Below are positions 34,999 through 46,035 of a DNA stretch of 64,000 bases, one piece after another. The notes under the pieces were generated by a model. The model made no database searches, was not told where the DNA came from, and saw nothing but the letters and a program-made list of their open reading frames with translations. The position numbers and the translations under genes are program-made. Position 1 is the stretch's first letter. The number at the start of each line of letters is the position of its first letter. The stretch is from Podocnemis expansa (taxonomy: Eukaryota > Chordata > Testudines > Podocnemididae). The stretch covers positions 3,249,157-3,313,156 of the forward strand of contig ML682067.1 in assembly GCA_007922195.1 (NCBI GenBank), given 5' to 3'.

Positions 34999-35592
34999 AT
35001 GTCCACTTCTAGTTCTATCATGGAAACCTTCCTGGTAGCTGTCACCTCGGCCACAAGGGTTTCAGAGTTAAGAGTTGTCTCCTCAGCACCCCCATACATG
35101 GTATTCCATTCGGACATAGTACAGCTGTGCCCCCACACAGCCTTTCTGCCTAAAGTGGTGTCTCCCTTCCATGTCAACCAAGACATCTGCCTCCCAGTGT
35201 TCTTGCCAGACCCACAGGTCATGGAGAACCAGAGAAAATGGCACACCCTTGATGTAAAAAGGGCACTCAGGATTTCCATCAAGAGGACCAGATCTTTCTG
35301 CAAAATGACTCAACTGTTCATGGCAATCGCTGAGCACGTGAGCAGACAAGCAGTATTAACACCCCAATGCATCTCATCTTAGATATCAAACTGTACCAGG
35401 GACTGCTACCAAAGAGCAAACCCAGGGAGGCTCCGGGCACATTCAACTAGAGCACAAGTGTCCTCCGTGGCATTCCTCACTCAGGTCCCAATCCAGAGAT
35501 CTGTAGGGTGGCAACCTGGTCCTTAGTGCATATCTTCACAACCCACTATGCAATTGTCCAGCAAGCAAGAGACAATGCTGCTCTGGACAGAG
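34999..35592 (+). pseudogene. DIRS tyrosine recombinase, frameshifted
   Basis: The frame 34999-35382 encodes METFLVAVTSATRVSELR with the first conserved Arg, then AFLPKVVSPFHVNQDICLPV and QLFMAIAEHVSRQAV. After a stop, the downstream DNA still encodes the HxxR motif as AHSTRAQVSSVAF (His codon 35440-35442, Arg codon 35449-35451). After a further shift it encodes TWSLVHIFTTHYAIVQQA, where the Tyr codon (35547-35549) is the likely nucleophile. These R, HxxR and Y residues are the signature of tyrosine recombinases, which integrate the circular DIRS intermediate. All catalytic residues are visible but not in one frame. Confidence 0.75.
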
Positions 35593-35694
35593 CCATTCTT
35601 TGAGAGGAGAAACCTTAACTCTGCCCACCATCCTAAGTACGGCTTGTAAGTCATCTGAATCTGAATGGATGTGAGCTGCGCTCAAAGCTGCATG

Positions 35695-35916
35695 GAGGGT
35701 TACTTACCAGCAAATGTCCTTCTTCAAGAGGAGCCGCTCACATACATTCCATTGCCTCCCTCTGTCCATACTTTTCAGTTAGCAGAAAGAAAGGACTGAA
35801 GGGGGAGCTGGGTAAGGGCCACCTATATACCTTGAGCTGCAGCACATAGGCATTTGAATCTGAATGTATGTGAGCAGCTCATCTTGAAGAAGGATGTTTA
35901 CTGGTAAGTAACCCTC
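35695..35916. repeat. DIRS terminal inverted repeat, palindrome
   Basis: The left arm (35695-35750) runs gagggttacttaccagcaaa, tccttcttcaagaggagc, gctcacatacattcc. The right arm (35861-35916) is its reverse complement: gaatgtatgtgagcagctc, cttgaagaaggatg, ctggtaagtaaccctc. The arms are about 56 bp around a spacer of 110 bp. A third copy of ctgaatctgaatggatgtgagc lies at 35655, in direct orientation to the right arm. Such inverted and internal complementary repeats are what DIRS elements use to regenerate their ends. Confidence 0.75.
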
Positions 35917-35930
35917 TGATTTATACTGAT

Positions 35931-38189
35931 GACTCCTGCTGCCAAAGAGGAGGGAGCTGCTTCTTTCAACACAAGCCTTTGGACTTGGTCAAGAAAGACT
36001 GTAACAGACTCATGTGGATTTACTAAATAACCACATCATGTTATAGAGTTGTATAACAATTATTTTGTTTTTCTTTCATCATAAGGTTTATAAAGTTAGT
36101 ATTTAATATCATTCACTGCTTTTGTTTTCATCAACTCTGAACAGTGTTTGCTGTGAGTCCCGGGTCTCCAGCTGCTCCTCTATGGGAGTTGGGGGTTTCT
36201 TTCTGCTGGGCACTGGAGAAAGGCATTAGAGGTGAACTCTAGCCCACCTCAAGGTTACACTAACTTAGAAATATACTTCCAGTCCAAACTAAGTTACAGC
36301 GGCTTGGGACAGAAATATACTGCAGCTACATTGCTTTTGGCTACAGTGCCACTGTAGTTTCTTTCAATCTTACAAATGAGATATTGTCTTCTAAAATTTT
36401 TTATTACTGATTAAAGCTAATACAGCCAAGCCCAAATGAATGTATCATTGATCTGTGTAACACCTCTACTCAATCCCTCTGGCATTCAAACTGCAGTTAC
36501 ACAACAAGGCTCAACCGCTGCTTGAAAGCAAAAGATTTTGGGTCCAGTTTGCTTAGTGCTCTAGACTAAACAAAGTGCTTATGTCAATGCCAGATTATGA
36601 TTTACTGAGATTTATTAGCAAATGTTTCCAGCTAAGAATATGTGGTACATGGCAATGATTAATTCAGTCGTATCAAAACAAGCCCCGTCTTTAGCTGATA
36701 TTACCACCGTGACTGACTGCCTGGCAATTAGGTATTTGTTTCTGGGTTCATCACCCTCTTCCCTTCAGCAAGGCAGGAAAAAGGGAATGGAGGTGGGAGA
36801 AGAGAATGCGAAAGAGTTTTAGAGCATAAGAGAAAAGGGACAGACTGCTGATTAGGTTACAAAAGAGAAGTAATGAGATAGAGGGATGGGAGGGGAAAGA
36901 AGAATGAGAGATTTAGGAAGACAAGGAAGGAAAGATAGAGGGAGATTGAAACGGCACAATTGAGGGTGGGGGGAATAAAGGAAACTGAGGGACAGATGCA
37001 AAACAAAAATGCAGGAAAAGATAGGCCAACATAGACATTAGAAAGAAATAGCCTGTAGTTTCATATATGCTTAGAATTGACTCATTTAGAACTGCTCACA
37101 CCCTAGATCAGTTTTCAGGAAGCTTTAAACCATCACAGCTTCAATTGATCAGCCACATGAAATCCATGTTCGCACACACTGTTTGTTCTGTGTATTTCAT
37201 AAACAACGGACAGTGGACCTCAGCTCAAAACTAAAGAATTCTCAAACTTAAGCAAAACAGATGGATTTCATCATGAGACATCTAATCACAGATATCCACA
37301 AGGATATGGACAAACTGAAAAAAACTTGCTAAAAATGATGCAAGAGAAGATCTATATTTAAACACTACTCAGCTATAGAACTATATGGCCAAGTAGAAAA
37401 TCACCTGTGGTAGCACTTCTGTACATTTGATTTACCAGTATGACAAATTGAAAGAACATAAATTTTTCAGTCTAGTAGGAAAGACTAGACAAAATATAAA
37501 CAGAGACAGAAGATCTTTTCTGCACCTTAAAATGCAAAGTAAGAATTCGGCAAGCTGATCACTGACTATCACTTTGTTCATAGTGATTAAAAAAAGGCAG
37601 ACAATTTTTTTTAAAAGAAATTACAAATAAATACTTGCTCAAGATTCCCAAGAGCACAGAAAAGTCAGTAGTTAAAAGTGAAATGAAAGAAAGTAATCCT
37701 GACAAACTTTATAAACTGCTCCTTTTACTCACTGGGAGTGAGATCAAATAGTCTACTAAAAGACACAAATATGCCTAAAAACGTTTTTTTTGACAGTACA
37801 TCTTTGGAAGAATGAAGTGACCAAAGAAACGTAATATTTATTCTATAACAACATAAAGTGTCAGCAAGCACTCATTTTATTTGTTAAAGTTATTTGTTAA
37901 CTTTTTAATTCTGGTTTTACTTTCCATAATTTTACAGCTATAATGAAATATACCAACACAAAAATACAGTCCACAAATCATTACTGACAATGACTAAGAA
38001 ATTCATTCTTAGCATTCAAAAGGTTAAGAAAAAGCACTCAAACATTCTTTTTTGTCACGTAAAAATTACACTTTACAATAAGGGTAATATTACAGGTGAT
38101 AAAAAAACAATTGGTGAAATCCAGGAAGAACAGAATTTGAAAGCAAGTCATCACAGGCATCCAAATGATCCCTTTAACATAGCAGACTT
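35931..38189. other. Unassigned AT-rich stretch
   Basis: About 2.2 kb without a recognised element or gene. A purine-rich tract (gaga and ggaaa runs) lies at 36780-37020. Confidence 0.4.
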
Positions 38190-38471
38190 GGGCCTGATCT
38201 ACACTTAAAAGCTAGATTGACCTAGCTACATCACTCAGGACTGTAAAAAATGTCATGCTCCAAGAGCCATAGTTAAGTTGACCTAATACCTCATGAAGGT
38301 GTGACTAGGTTGATGGAAGAATTCTTCCATCAAACTCATTATTGCCTCTCAAAAAGATGGATTAACCAACAGAAAAACCCCCTCTGTTACTGTGTAACGT
38401 GTCTACACTATGTTGCTACAACAGCACAGTTGCAACACCATAGCTATGTGGCTATAGCATAGACACGGCTT
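38190..38471. mobile_element. MITE-like element, 282 bp
   Basis: The left end gggcctgatctacactt and the right end tagcatagacacggctt are degenerate inverted termini. Internal gtgtctacactatg and a gaagaattcttc palindrome strengthen the resemblance to MITEs with gtctacact-type ends common in turtles. It is non-coding. The target-site duplication is unclear. Confidence 0.6.
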
Positions 38472-39504
38472 AGAAACATGTATATATACACCTTCTGAGT
38501 CACACTCAGCTCATCTACTAGAATTCAGCATAAAAATGGAAGACAATTACTTATTGCTGAGTCTTGTTGGCATGTACAGTGGACCCAAATTGTTCTGTCA
38601 CATTTGAAAAGTGGGAAGTATCTTTTTGAGTCAGCAGTCTTAGAAGGAAACTGTGGGAGAAGCTTTTTAGTATTGCATTTATAAGGTGCTATTGCTTTTG
38701 AAATATATCTATAAATCCAAATCCCAGAATGGGATCCAGTTTACATAATAATTTAAGAGTCTCTGTGCCTTTTTGAGTACTTCACAGGATTTCTGCCCAT
38801 ATAGAATCCCAGCCCAGATCATCCTTCTCCCTCAAGTTAGAGAATCAACAGCAGGAAATATAGCAAGTGCCTTAACATTGAAACACGTGAAATTTTGTTT
38901 GTAAAGTCAAAGGTTTGCTCTTATGGTTCTGCATAGGAAGATCAGAAAACTTTTTTTTTTTTAAACTATACTGTTTAAGGCCACTTTTACTGAATTAGGT
39001 CCCACTCTAGCAAAGAATTATGTATGTGCTTAAATTTACACACTACAGGTAGTCTGATCTGCTTCAGGTAAACTATTTGCAGTGCACAAAGTTAAGTTTG
39101 TAGAACTGGAATATAAAGTTGTTATCTTGTGACTCTTTCCTTATCAATGGCCAAACACCAAAATATTAGTATTCTAAAATGCTTGGTAAACAAAAATGAC
39201 ACAAACTTCTGACTTGCCATTTCCCTGAAACCTAAAGAAAAATCATATGCATTAAGATGTTATAATGAAATAACGTTTCCTTACAGCAGAAAAAGAAATT
39301 AACCAGAAGATTTTGAAACACCCCATAAATTTTACATAAACATGAAAAGTGGGAACCACAAAAACCTCTCATGAGGTTGGTCTAACAGTACATTTAATTT
39401 GCTCAGAACACTGAGAAGAAACTATAAAAGAGAAAGTGTCTTTTAAGAACTAAGTTCTTCAGGAAATTAAGTGCTGCCACAATTCCTGCTAGAGAGGAAG
39501 GCCA
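38472..39504. other. Unassigned AT-rich stretch
   Basis: No repeat or gene recognised. Confidence 0.35.
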
Positions 39505-39650
39505 GACTTTGTGGTTAAGCCACTGGACTCAAGAATGCTCAACACAGTTCCTGGCTTTGCTACAGCCTTTTTATGCGACTTTGGGCAGGTCACTTAACCT
39601 GTAGCTCCCCATCCATAACATGAGGTAATATTACTTTTCTCACATTCTCT
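39505..39650 (+). repeat. MIR-type SINE, plus strand
   Basis: gtggttaagccactggactc at about 39511, then tggctttgctacagcc, gcgactttgggcaggtcact and taacctgtagctcccc. This follows the MIR order: tRNA-related head, then the conserved core. Confidence 0.8.
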
Positions 39651-40729
39651 GACTTGTCCCTTTAGGCTCTGCCACTGCAAAAACTTACATATATGTCACC
39701 ATAAGTGGCAGGTATAATAGGGCATAGGAGGCCAAGCCTCTGGGATCCAGCTGCTGCTGACTTGCTGCCAAAGGCCTAGGCAGTGGTGGCCCCTCCTCTT
39801 CTCCATACTCTGTCTTGTTGCTTGCCACTTGCAGCCCACAGTGGTGCTCTGGGAAGCCAAGGCTGAAGGCTGCTCTGAGTTCCAGCCAGGGTTCAGGAAT
39901 GGTCTGGGGACCTGGCTGGGGAGAGCAGGGATGGAAGGGGCATGGTGGAGCAGGGGGGCTAGCCTGCTCAGAGGAAGGTGCATACACCTCGGCATGTAAT
40001 GTCCCTAATGTACGTAGTTCCTTTGTAACCAAACACCTGCAAGGTCAGGGCTCTGACAGTAAATTATTTGTGGCAGTCTTTCTGTGGTCCAGGAGTGAAT
40101 GCACCTGAGGCTGTAATGCAGTCAAGCTCAATCAGGGAAATCAGTAGGCAGGCTGTGGGGCAAATCAGGACCAATAGATTTTTTTCAATAGACCCTGAAA
40201 TCTTATTTATTTATTCATTAACAACATTGTTGTTATTTTTATTTTCTCTGGAGTCTGAACCTTGACAAAATATAATTGACAACCCCTGGCTAATTGCCAA
40301 GTAGATCTGTTATCAGGTGAGCCCTTAGAAATTAATTGTTTGCCCCCCCCTTTGGCTTGTGGAGAATCAATAGCAGAGAATGGGGTTTATTAGCACCCCT
40401 TTCTTGGATGTTTTGAAATCCTGAAACTACAGGTCCCCTAAAGGTTCTTCCTTTCTACAAGTCTCTAAAAATTTCTAATTAATTTTATTTAGCTCCTTCA
40501 CTACAGTAGGAAGTTTCTTTCATGATACATATGTGCATATGATCAGCATGTAGATAGGGGGAGGGAAAGTAATTAGCTCTCCTTTTTCCTAAGTCACTTT
40601 CTTTGTCAACTTTTCCCTAGAACAGAGATGAGGCAAAATTTTTCCCCCTTATTTACAACTGCAAGCTGGCTAGTTAGATGTCATATGACTACAGCATAGC
40701 TGAAGTTTAGGAAAAGAGAGTATTTGCGA
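39651..40729. other. Unassigned stretch with a GC-rich patch
   Basis: The GC-rich block 39700-39960 (gaggccaagcctctgg, gctgctgctgacttgctgcc) may be a decayed non-autonomous element. No termini were confirmed and the long frames on both strands are not gene-like. Confidence 0.35.
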
Positions 40730-40797
40730 AGTTCCAAAAGGCTAGCCATATTAGTCTACTTCAGCAAAACAAACAAGGAATCCTGTGATACTTTGAT
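40730..40797. repeat. Palindromic repeat family P, copy H (inverted tail and arm start)
   Basis: Reads gttccaaaaggctagccat, attagtctacttcagcaaaa and caaacaaggaatcctgtgat, the inverted tail and first 20 bp of an arm. The remainder is missing. Confidence 0.75.
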
Positions 40798-40857
40798 GTT
40801 TCCCATAGAAGGAGAAAGCCCTGAGTATAGAGAGTATGCTTCTTCCTTTCTTTTTCT

Positions 40858-40879
40858 CATGATGATGATGATGATGATC
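40858..40879. repeat. (GAT)n microsatellite
   Basis: Seven tandem atg/gat triplets. Simple repeat. Confidence 0.9.
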
Positions 40880-41134
40880 AGTAGAGTAAAAGCCAGACCT
40901 CTTCTTACCTGATAGTAAATACTGGTTGTTCCCTCTTTCCAGCCCAATATTGGAACTGTCAGCTACTTTCTAACAACTGTCTTCCATAAAGCCCAAACAG
41001 TCCAGCTGTGGCTGATTTAAGGACTAATAATCAATCAGCAGAACTAAGATTTCTCAGGCATTTATTCATAGTTATGTTGCTGAATAACAGACATAGCACG
41101 AGAGCCCTGGCATTTACTGTAACCTATTCCAGTA

Positions 41135-41204
41135 ACAAACAAGGAGCCCTGTGGCATTTCTTGTTTGTTTGCTGAACGAGACTAACATGGTTACTCTCTG
41201 GAAC
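41135..41204. repeat. Palindromic repeat family P, copy I (minimal)
   Basis: caaacaaggagccctgtggc is followed at once by the inverted end cttgtttgtttgctgaac and the tail gagactaacatggttactc. Both arms are reduced to their outermost bases, the most extreme internal deletion of the family in this window. Confidence 0.8.
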
Positions 41205-41789
41205 TATTCCAATGAGGCAAGCTGTTCTGGCACAAATTAACAGTAAAAATCCCAGGAGCTAAAGTGAGTCAAATTCTGTCCTCAGGTGACTGCACAGGTG
41301 TAAGCAGGTTCCCCCATGTCTACATGTATTTTACACGTTGACACAAACATTTTTGTTTCTCCATTTTGTGCATTTTTCCTTTGCTATCATTTTGTCACCA
41401 CTTTACAACTTGGCTGTCAGCCAGCAAAAGGCACTCTTTAGCTATTTAAAAAAAAAAATTAACAAGAAGTTAAAATGTTTCTCAAGTGGCCTTATCCCTG
41501 AAAGTGAGACAAGGGGAACCACCCTGTATACCTCAAACTGTCAAGCACTTAGGCAAATGCTAAAATAGTAGGCGGTGATTTGCATATCTGGTTTCTTTTC
41601 GGCTCAGTAAATGGGTTAGTCTGAAACCTATCTTCGTCAATGAAACAAGGAGGAGTAATAAACCTCAATCTTTGCTTTACCATAATTGAATTAGTGTCTT
41701 GGAAGAGTGTGCAAGTGTTTGGCCAGGAAAAGTGTCAATCCTACAGAGATTCACTTTGAAGCTAGTGAAGCATGTCCCAGTTAAGCATA
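41205..41789. other. Unassigned stretch
   Basis: An ancient repeat shred, gtcaaattctgtcctcag, lies near 41268-41285. Nothing else recognised. Confidence 0.35.
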
Positions 41790-42330
41790 ACAAACAAGGA
41801 GTCCTGTGGCACTTAAAAACTAACAAATTTATTTATTGCTTTGAAGCATCTTCCATGCATCAAAGGAAGTGAGATTTTTCTCCCACAAAAGCTCATGCAA
41901 TAAGTAAATTTGTTAGTCTTTAAGTGCCACAGGACTCCTTGTTTGTTTTGTTGAACTAGACCAATGGTCGGCAACCCAAAAGATAAGAAGAGCCATTTTA
42001 AAAAATTCCTTCAAGAATCAGGTGTTTTGAGAGCCACAATGTGTGTGGCCTGCTTGTGGGGAGAGCTTGGAGCTGGCCCAGGGTGCCTGCCACAGGGTCC
42101 CCTGGCAGAGGAAGGGTGGAGGAGATGAGCGTGGAACTAGAAGTAGATCCCTCACAAGTTTTCCCAGTGGTGGTGGTGAGCCCAGAGCCTGGTGTAAACT
42201 GCCTGCAGGGTCCCCTGATGGCAAGGGGAGGCCCAGAATTGCAAGGGGGCAGCCAAAGAGCTGCATGCAACTCCAGAGCCACAGGTTGCAGACTCCTGAA
42301 CTAGGCTAAACACGGCTACCCTTTTGGAAT
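41790..42330 (+). repeat. Palindromic repeat family P, copy J, split by a hAT-like element
   Basis: The left arm (caaacaaggagtcctgtggc, aactaacaaatttattt), spacer and right arm (gagatttttctcccacaaaa, gctcatgcaataagtaaatt, gtgccacaggactccttg) run to ttgttgaactagac at 41961. The tail resumes after the insertion as aaacacggctacccttttgg. The copy is otherwise complete, and the hairpin core has decayed (aaaggaagtgag in place of CTGATGAAGTGGG). Confidence 0.85.
41962..42298. mobile_element. Non-autonomous hAT-like element, 337 bp, nested in family P
   Basis: Termini caatggtcggcaacc and ggttgcagactcctg are inverted copies. They are flanked by aactagac (41954-41961) and aactaggc (42299-42306), an 8-bp duplication with one mismatch. 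The interior has gagccacaatgtgtgtggcc and a GC-rich body without coding capacity. The right end is shared with the element ending at 24060. It interrupts the family P tail, so it is the younger of the two. Confidence 0.85.
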
Positions 42331-45300
42331 CAGTTAAGCATGTGTCTCTCGCTTAAGTCTTTGCGAATCAGGGGTAAGGAATAGGGGTGTGTAAGAGCAA
42401 CAGACAGACAGCAGGAGGATTCAGAATAAATAAAAATGGTAAGTAGAGATTATTTCAACTTTATTAATAGACAATTCTATTTCAGAGTAGGTAAATACAC
42501 ACCACAGTGAGGTTTAGGAAATCACTCGCTAGGCATAACTGTTTCACAATCAAATCACTCCTTGCATTTTAAAAATCATTTTACTGTGATCAGATTGTGT
42601 GTGTGAGATCAGGGCATTTTTATTGCTGAAAAAGGGGAAGGTTAGGGTTAGGGTTATTCACTTGTAGATTCAGAGGCTGTTTTCCTTATCTAGAGATTAA
42701 TACTGATGCAGGGCTGTAGCCAGCCCCCGGTTTCTGGCCAGGTCCCCGAAAGTGCAGGGTAAGCTGGGCCAAGGGCAGCTTCTTGTTATCTGACTGGAAG
42801 TTGCTCCCTGAGGGAAGAGGAAAGGTACGGCACTTGGGCTAGCAGTGGCATGAACTTCACTGCTGTAGCTGCAGAGCCAGGTAGTAGTAGGTAGCTGAGG
42901 CTGCAAGTGGCACTGGTGCCTCAGCTCCACTTGCTGCTGCAGGGCCCCACTCATGGCCTTGGCCACTGGGCCCCACAGCCACAAGAGAAACAGAGGCGTC
43001 AATGCCATTGCCTCTGTCCCACTCATGGCTGCTGGGCAGCTGTTTGTTGTGAGCGCTAAAATGGGTGGGCACAGGCCTACTCGAGCCTACCTGTGGCTAT
43101 ACTCTTGCAGTGGTATACTGTTGAACAATTATGTAAAAGCAAATGTTGTTCATACAGATGACTACTTTCTACCACAAAATAGTCTCCCTTCTTGAAAGGT
43201 AAAAGCTCTACCTGTTTTTGTCAGCGGTCTGTTTCTTCTGCTTTTCAAACCTATGCTTACTTGGATATTTTTATAGCCCCTGTTGCTGGTCCCATTTAGT
43301 AACTAAGCATTATTTGTTAGGCACAGAGGTACCAAGAAAAAGATGCATCTAATTGGTTGGCTTGTTTGTAAAGATTACCCAGCATCACTATTGTTTTTGT
43401 TGGTTCAATTATTGTAGAACTTTCAGGAGATAGAGAGGGCTTTTCTGAAGCCAATTTCCAACATCAGCTCAGTCCAGAGAGAGGGAAACCTATGTTAAAA
43501 TAATAAAATTGTAACTGCCAGCTACACCTGAGTGTTTTGTGCAATGAGATCAGAGTGGTTAAGGTGAAGAAAAGCTTCTCTCAGATGTGAATAAAGGGAG
43601 TGTAAAAGCCATTGGCATATTGATTTACTGCAACATGAAAACCAAAGTAGTCTCTGATGAATGAGACCCTTTTTTTATACTATACAGATTGTAGAACATG
43701 CCGCATGCATGTTTAATTATAAACAAGAGGAATAAAATGACTTCACAATACCTTACTCCTGAATTCTGGGGCTTTGCTGAATTCCACAACAAGCAGTAAG
43801 TGAGGGTGCAGTAGTGGGAAAGGGGCATGGTGTGGTAAAGGGACATTTATCCACTGGACTTCTACAGCGCAAGGTAGGACACTGAGGCAAAGATCCTGTT
43901 AAAGACACTGTGAGGCAGGAGTGTACCCCTGGTTTTCACAGTTTTGAATCACTGTTGCAGTGTTTTCCTATATTAGCACCAAGTTCCTTCTCACTTTTAA
44001 TGTAAATTTCATTTTTGTTATAGTGGGGTTAAGTCCTTGACAGTTGCCTCTTAAGGATGCTTGGGATGATGTTTAGTTTTCCTGAACTTCCTGGAGCCTC
44101 CTTCCGATTCCTTTTGGTGATATTTAGAGGAGACCCATTGATGTTGAACTCAGCGCTTGCTGCTGACACCGCCGGGGACAAGGATTACCTAACTTCCATG
44201 TGTAGGTACTCTGTGGGGGCTGCACTGCAAAATTTGTTTGGATTGTTTTACTATTATTAACATATCCCCAGAATGTAAAGGCCACCCACAGCAAAGATAA
44301 ATAAAACTTCATTTCTGTGTTCACATTTCAAAAGCCTATTATTTAAACCATATCAAATACCATGCAAGTTTTGGAATACTTGTCCACTGTAGAAAAGTAA
44401 CATTTAGCAGACATTCACTTCTTCCAAACCCAGGCCTGTCAAGCTGAAAGTTCACTTTTAAACCTGATGAACCACTTTGGACTGAATAAAGATTTTTAAA
44501 AAAATTGTTTGCATTCAATTCAACCCTCCTCCTTTCTTTTCACCATCCTCCACCCACCATATCATGCCAGAAGAAGTTGTAAAAAAAGATTTGTAACGGA
44601 TGCAAAGCATTTGTTATTGGAGGAATAAATGTCTATATTTTCCCAATGTTCTTTTTGTCTTCCCTAAGAGCCACGCGTCCAACTTGCAGTGTGATTAATC
44701 CTACTGACTCTTGCTAGGTTGATTAAAAGCCAAGTAAACGGGCAGGTTGAGGGACTCCTAAATTCTTTGGTTTGGGGTAGATTGTGTAACTGGTATAAAC
44801 ACAGCCTAAAAAAACCCCAGAACTTTTGGCAAATCAGTCACTGGAAATATTTCCTAACTGCTCTGCTAGCACCTAGCAATTCAGAGTGGCTCATTCAGAC
44901 TGTGGTGGTGAAGTAAAGCTAACACTTTGTGGTGTGTCAGAGGGAAACCTGAATTCAATTCCCAATACCAGTCTGTGAATCAGCTAGAGCTGGGACCATT
45001 TCAAAAGCAACATGTTGTCTGCACTGGAAGAGGAAGTGCCTCACATTACTTAAGAGTGATTCCAATGGTCGATTAAAGAGCTGCTCAGAGGAGAGATCCT
45101 TAGTCCTTAGCCACATGGATGGCTGCTGGCAGATTTCTTGCAGTCTGGACCCTGTGAGTCAGAAAGAGCTTGAGCTCAACACTGATTTCCAGTCTACATG
45201 TACCATGGTTTTCAGCAGCAGTGGAAGGAAGAATTTGCCCCTGAAGATGTAGACCTGCCCTGCATCAGAATAAGGAAGAAGTGAGGCCTGCTTTGTCTTA

Positions 45301-45615
45301 TGCCTGCAAACAGCACAGAGCAAGGGCCAATTTGTTAAGGAACAGGGATGCACTGGGAGAAGAGATCAGGGAGAGCACTGTGGTGAATGGGCTAACCAGG
45401 AGTCTCAAACCCCTCTCCACTGCACAGCTGCTTCCTCCTGGTCAGCAAAGACAAGGCAGCTGATGCAGGAAATAACTGGACACTACATTTCCCATCAGTC
45501 ACTCTCTTTATATTGCCCTTTCTCTTGACTAGCCAGGAGGAAGGACCATGAACAAGGAAAAGCGGAGACATTTTTGGGAAGTAGTTGTAGCACACAGACA
45601 CCAGATTCAGAGAAA
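42331..45615. other. Mostly unassigned stretch
   Basis: A possible hAT-like element lies at about 42709-43115 (left end cagggctgtagccag, flanks tactgatg and tactgttg), but the right terminus does not fit well. The rest shows no gene or named repeat. Confidence 0.35.
42641..42656. repeat. Short interstitial telomeric motif
   Basis: gttagggttagggtta, under three TTAGGG units. Too short to imply a former chromosome end; chance or repair-templated insertion are both possible. Confidence 0.6.
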
Positions 45616-45623
45616 CAAACAAA

Positions 45624-45848
45624 CAGGGGCGTCGCTGCCCCAGGAATGACCCGGGGCATGGGCCCAGGCCCCACCCCCTGCCGAGGACAGGGCTGGGAGC
45701 GGCAGCTGCGGCTGCAGGCGGCTGGGCCCTGGATCTCTGGCCCAATCCTACCAGAGACTGGGAGAGGCAGGGCCCCACCTGGACCTGGGGCATTGGCACC
45801 AGCATTCAGGGCATGGGCCCCGTGTGCCAGGTGCCAGCGACGCCCTTG
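45624..45848. mobile_element. hAT-like family S element, 225 bp, nested at family P
   Basis: Begins caggggcgtcgctg and ends cagcgacgcccttg, nearly perfect inverted termini. Flanks are caaacaaa (45616-45623) and caaacaag (45849-45856), an 8-bp duplication with one mismatch in the caaacaa-rich left edge of family P copy K. The interior is GC-rich and non-coding. It shares termini with the elements at 57298 and 58125. Confidence 0.8.
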
Positions 45849-46032
45849 CAAACAAGTCCTATGGCACGTAAAGGCTAAGAAATATATTTATTGCATGAGC
45901 TTTCCTGGGAGAAAAATCCCACTTCAGACACTGTGAAGATCATGTAGTAAATATATTTGTTAGTCTTTAAGTGCCACAAGACTCCTTGTTTGTTTGTCTT
46001 ACTGAACTAGACTAACATGGCTGCCTCTTTGG
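45849..46032 (-). repeat. Palindromic repeat family P, copy K
   Basis: Left arm intact (caaacaagtcctatggcacg, tttattgcatgagctttcct, gggagaaaaatcccacttc). The right arm lacks its hairpin (gatcatgtagtaaat, tatttgttagtctttaagtg, ccacaagactccttg), and the tail is complete (gaactagactaacatggctg). The surviving hairpin is therefore on the minus strand. There it reads CTGA-AGTGGG, so three bases of the hammerhead-like core are lost. Confidence 0.85.
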
Positions 46033-46035
46033 CTC

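Larger units (their letters stand above)
30983..35930 (+). mobile_element. DIRS-type tyrosine-recombinase retrotransposon, degraded
   Basis: In order on the plus strand: a gag-like region (about 31950-32740), reverse transcriptase (32982-33356), RNase H (about 33820-34273) and a tyrosine recombinase (about 34999-35590). The 3' end carries an inverted repeat typical of DIRS termini. DIRS elements use a tyrosine recombinase rather than an integrase and give no target-site duplication, and none is seen. Multiple frameshifts and stops break every domain. A 5' inverted terminal repeat matching the 3' end was not found, so the 5' edge is approximate and probably truncated. Confidence 0.85.

Noticed and set aside
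41204..41413. CRISPR-like array suggested by the recurring family P motifs
   Set aside because: The copies are dispersed over 60 kb, in both orientations and with irregular spacing. They are interspersed repeats in a eukaryotic genome.
42641..42656. Telomere-like repeat as evidence of a chromosome fusion
   Set aside because: Fewer than three units. Such short runs occur by chance or repair.
45392..45936. Frames of 118 to 137 residues on both strands near 45.4-45.9 kb
   Set aside because: They run across the family S hAT-like element and family P copy K, so they are composite artefacts.
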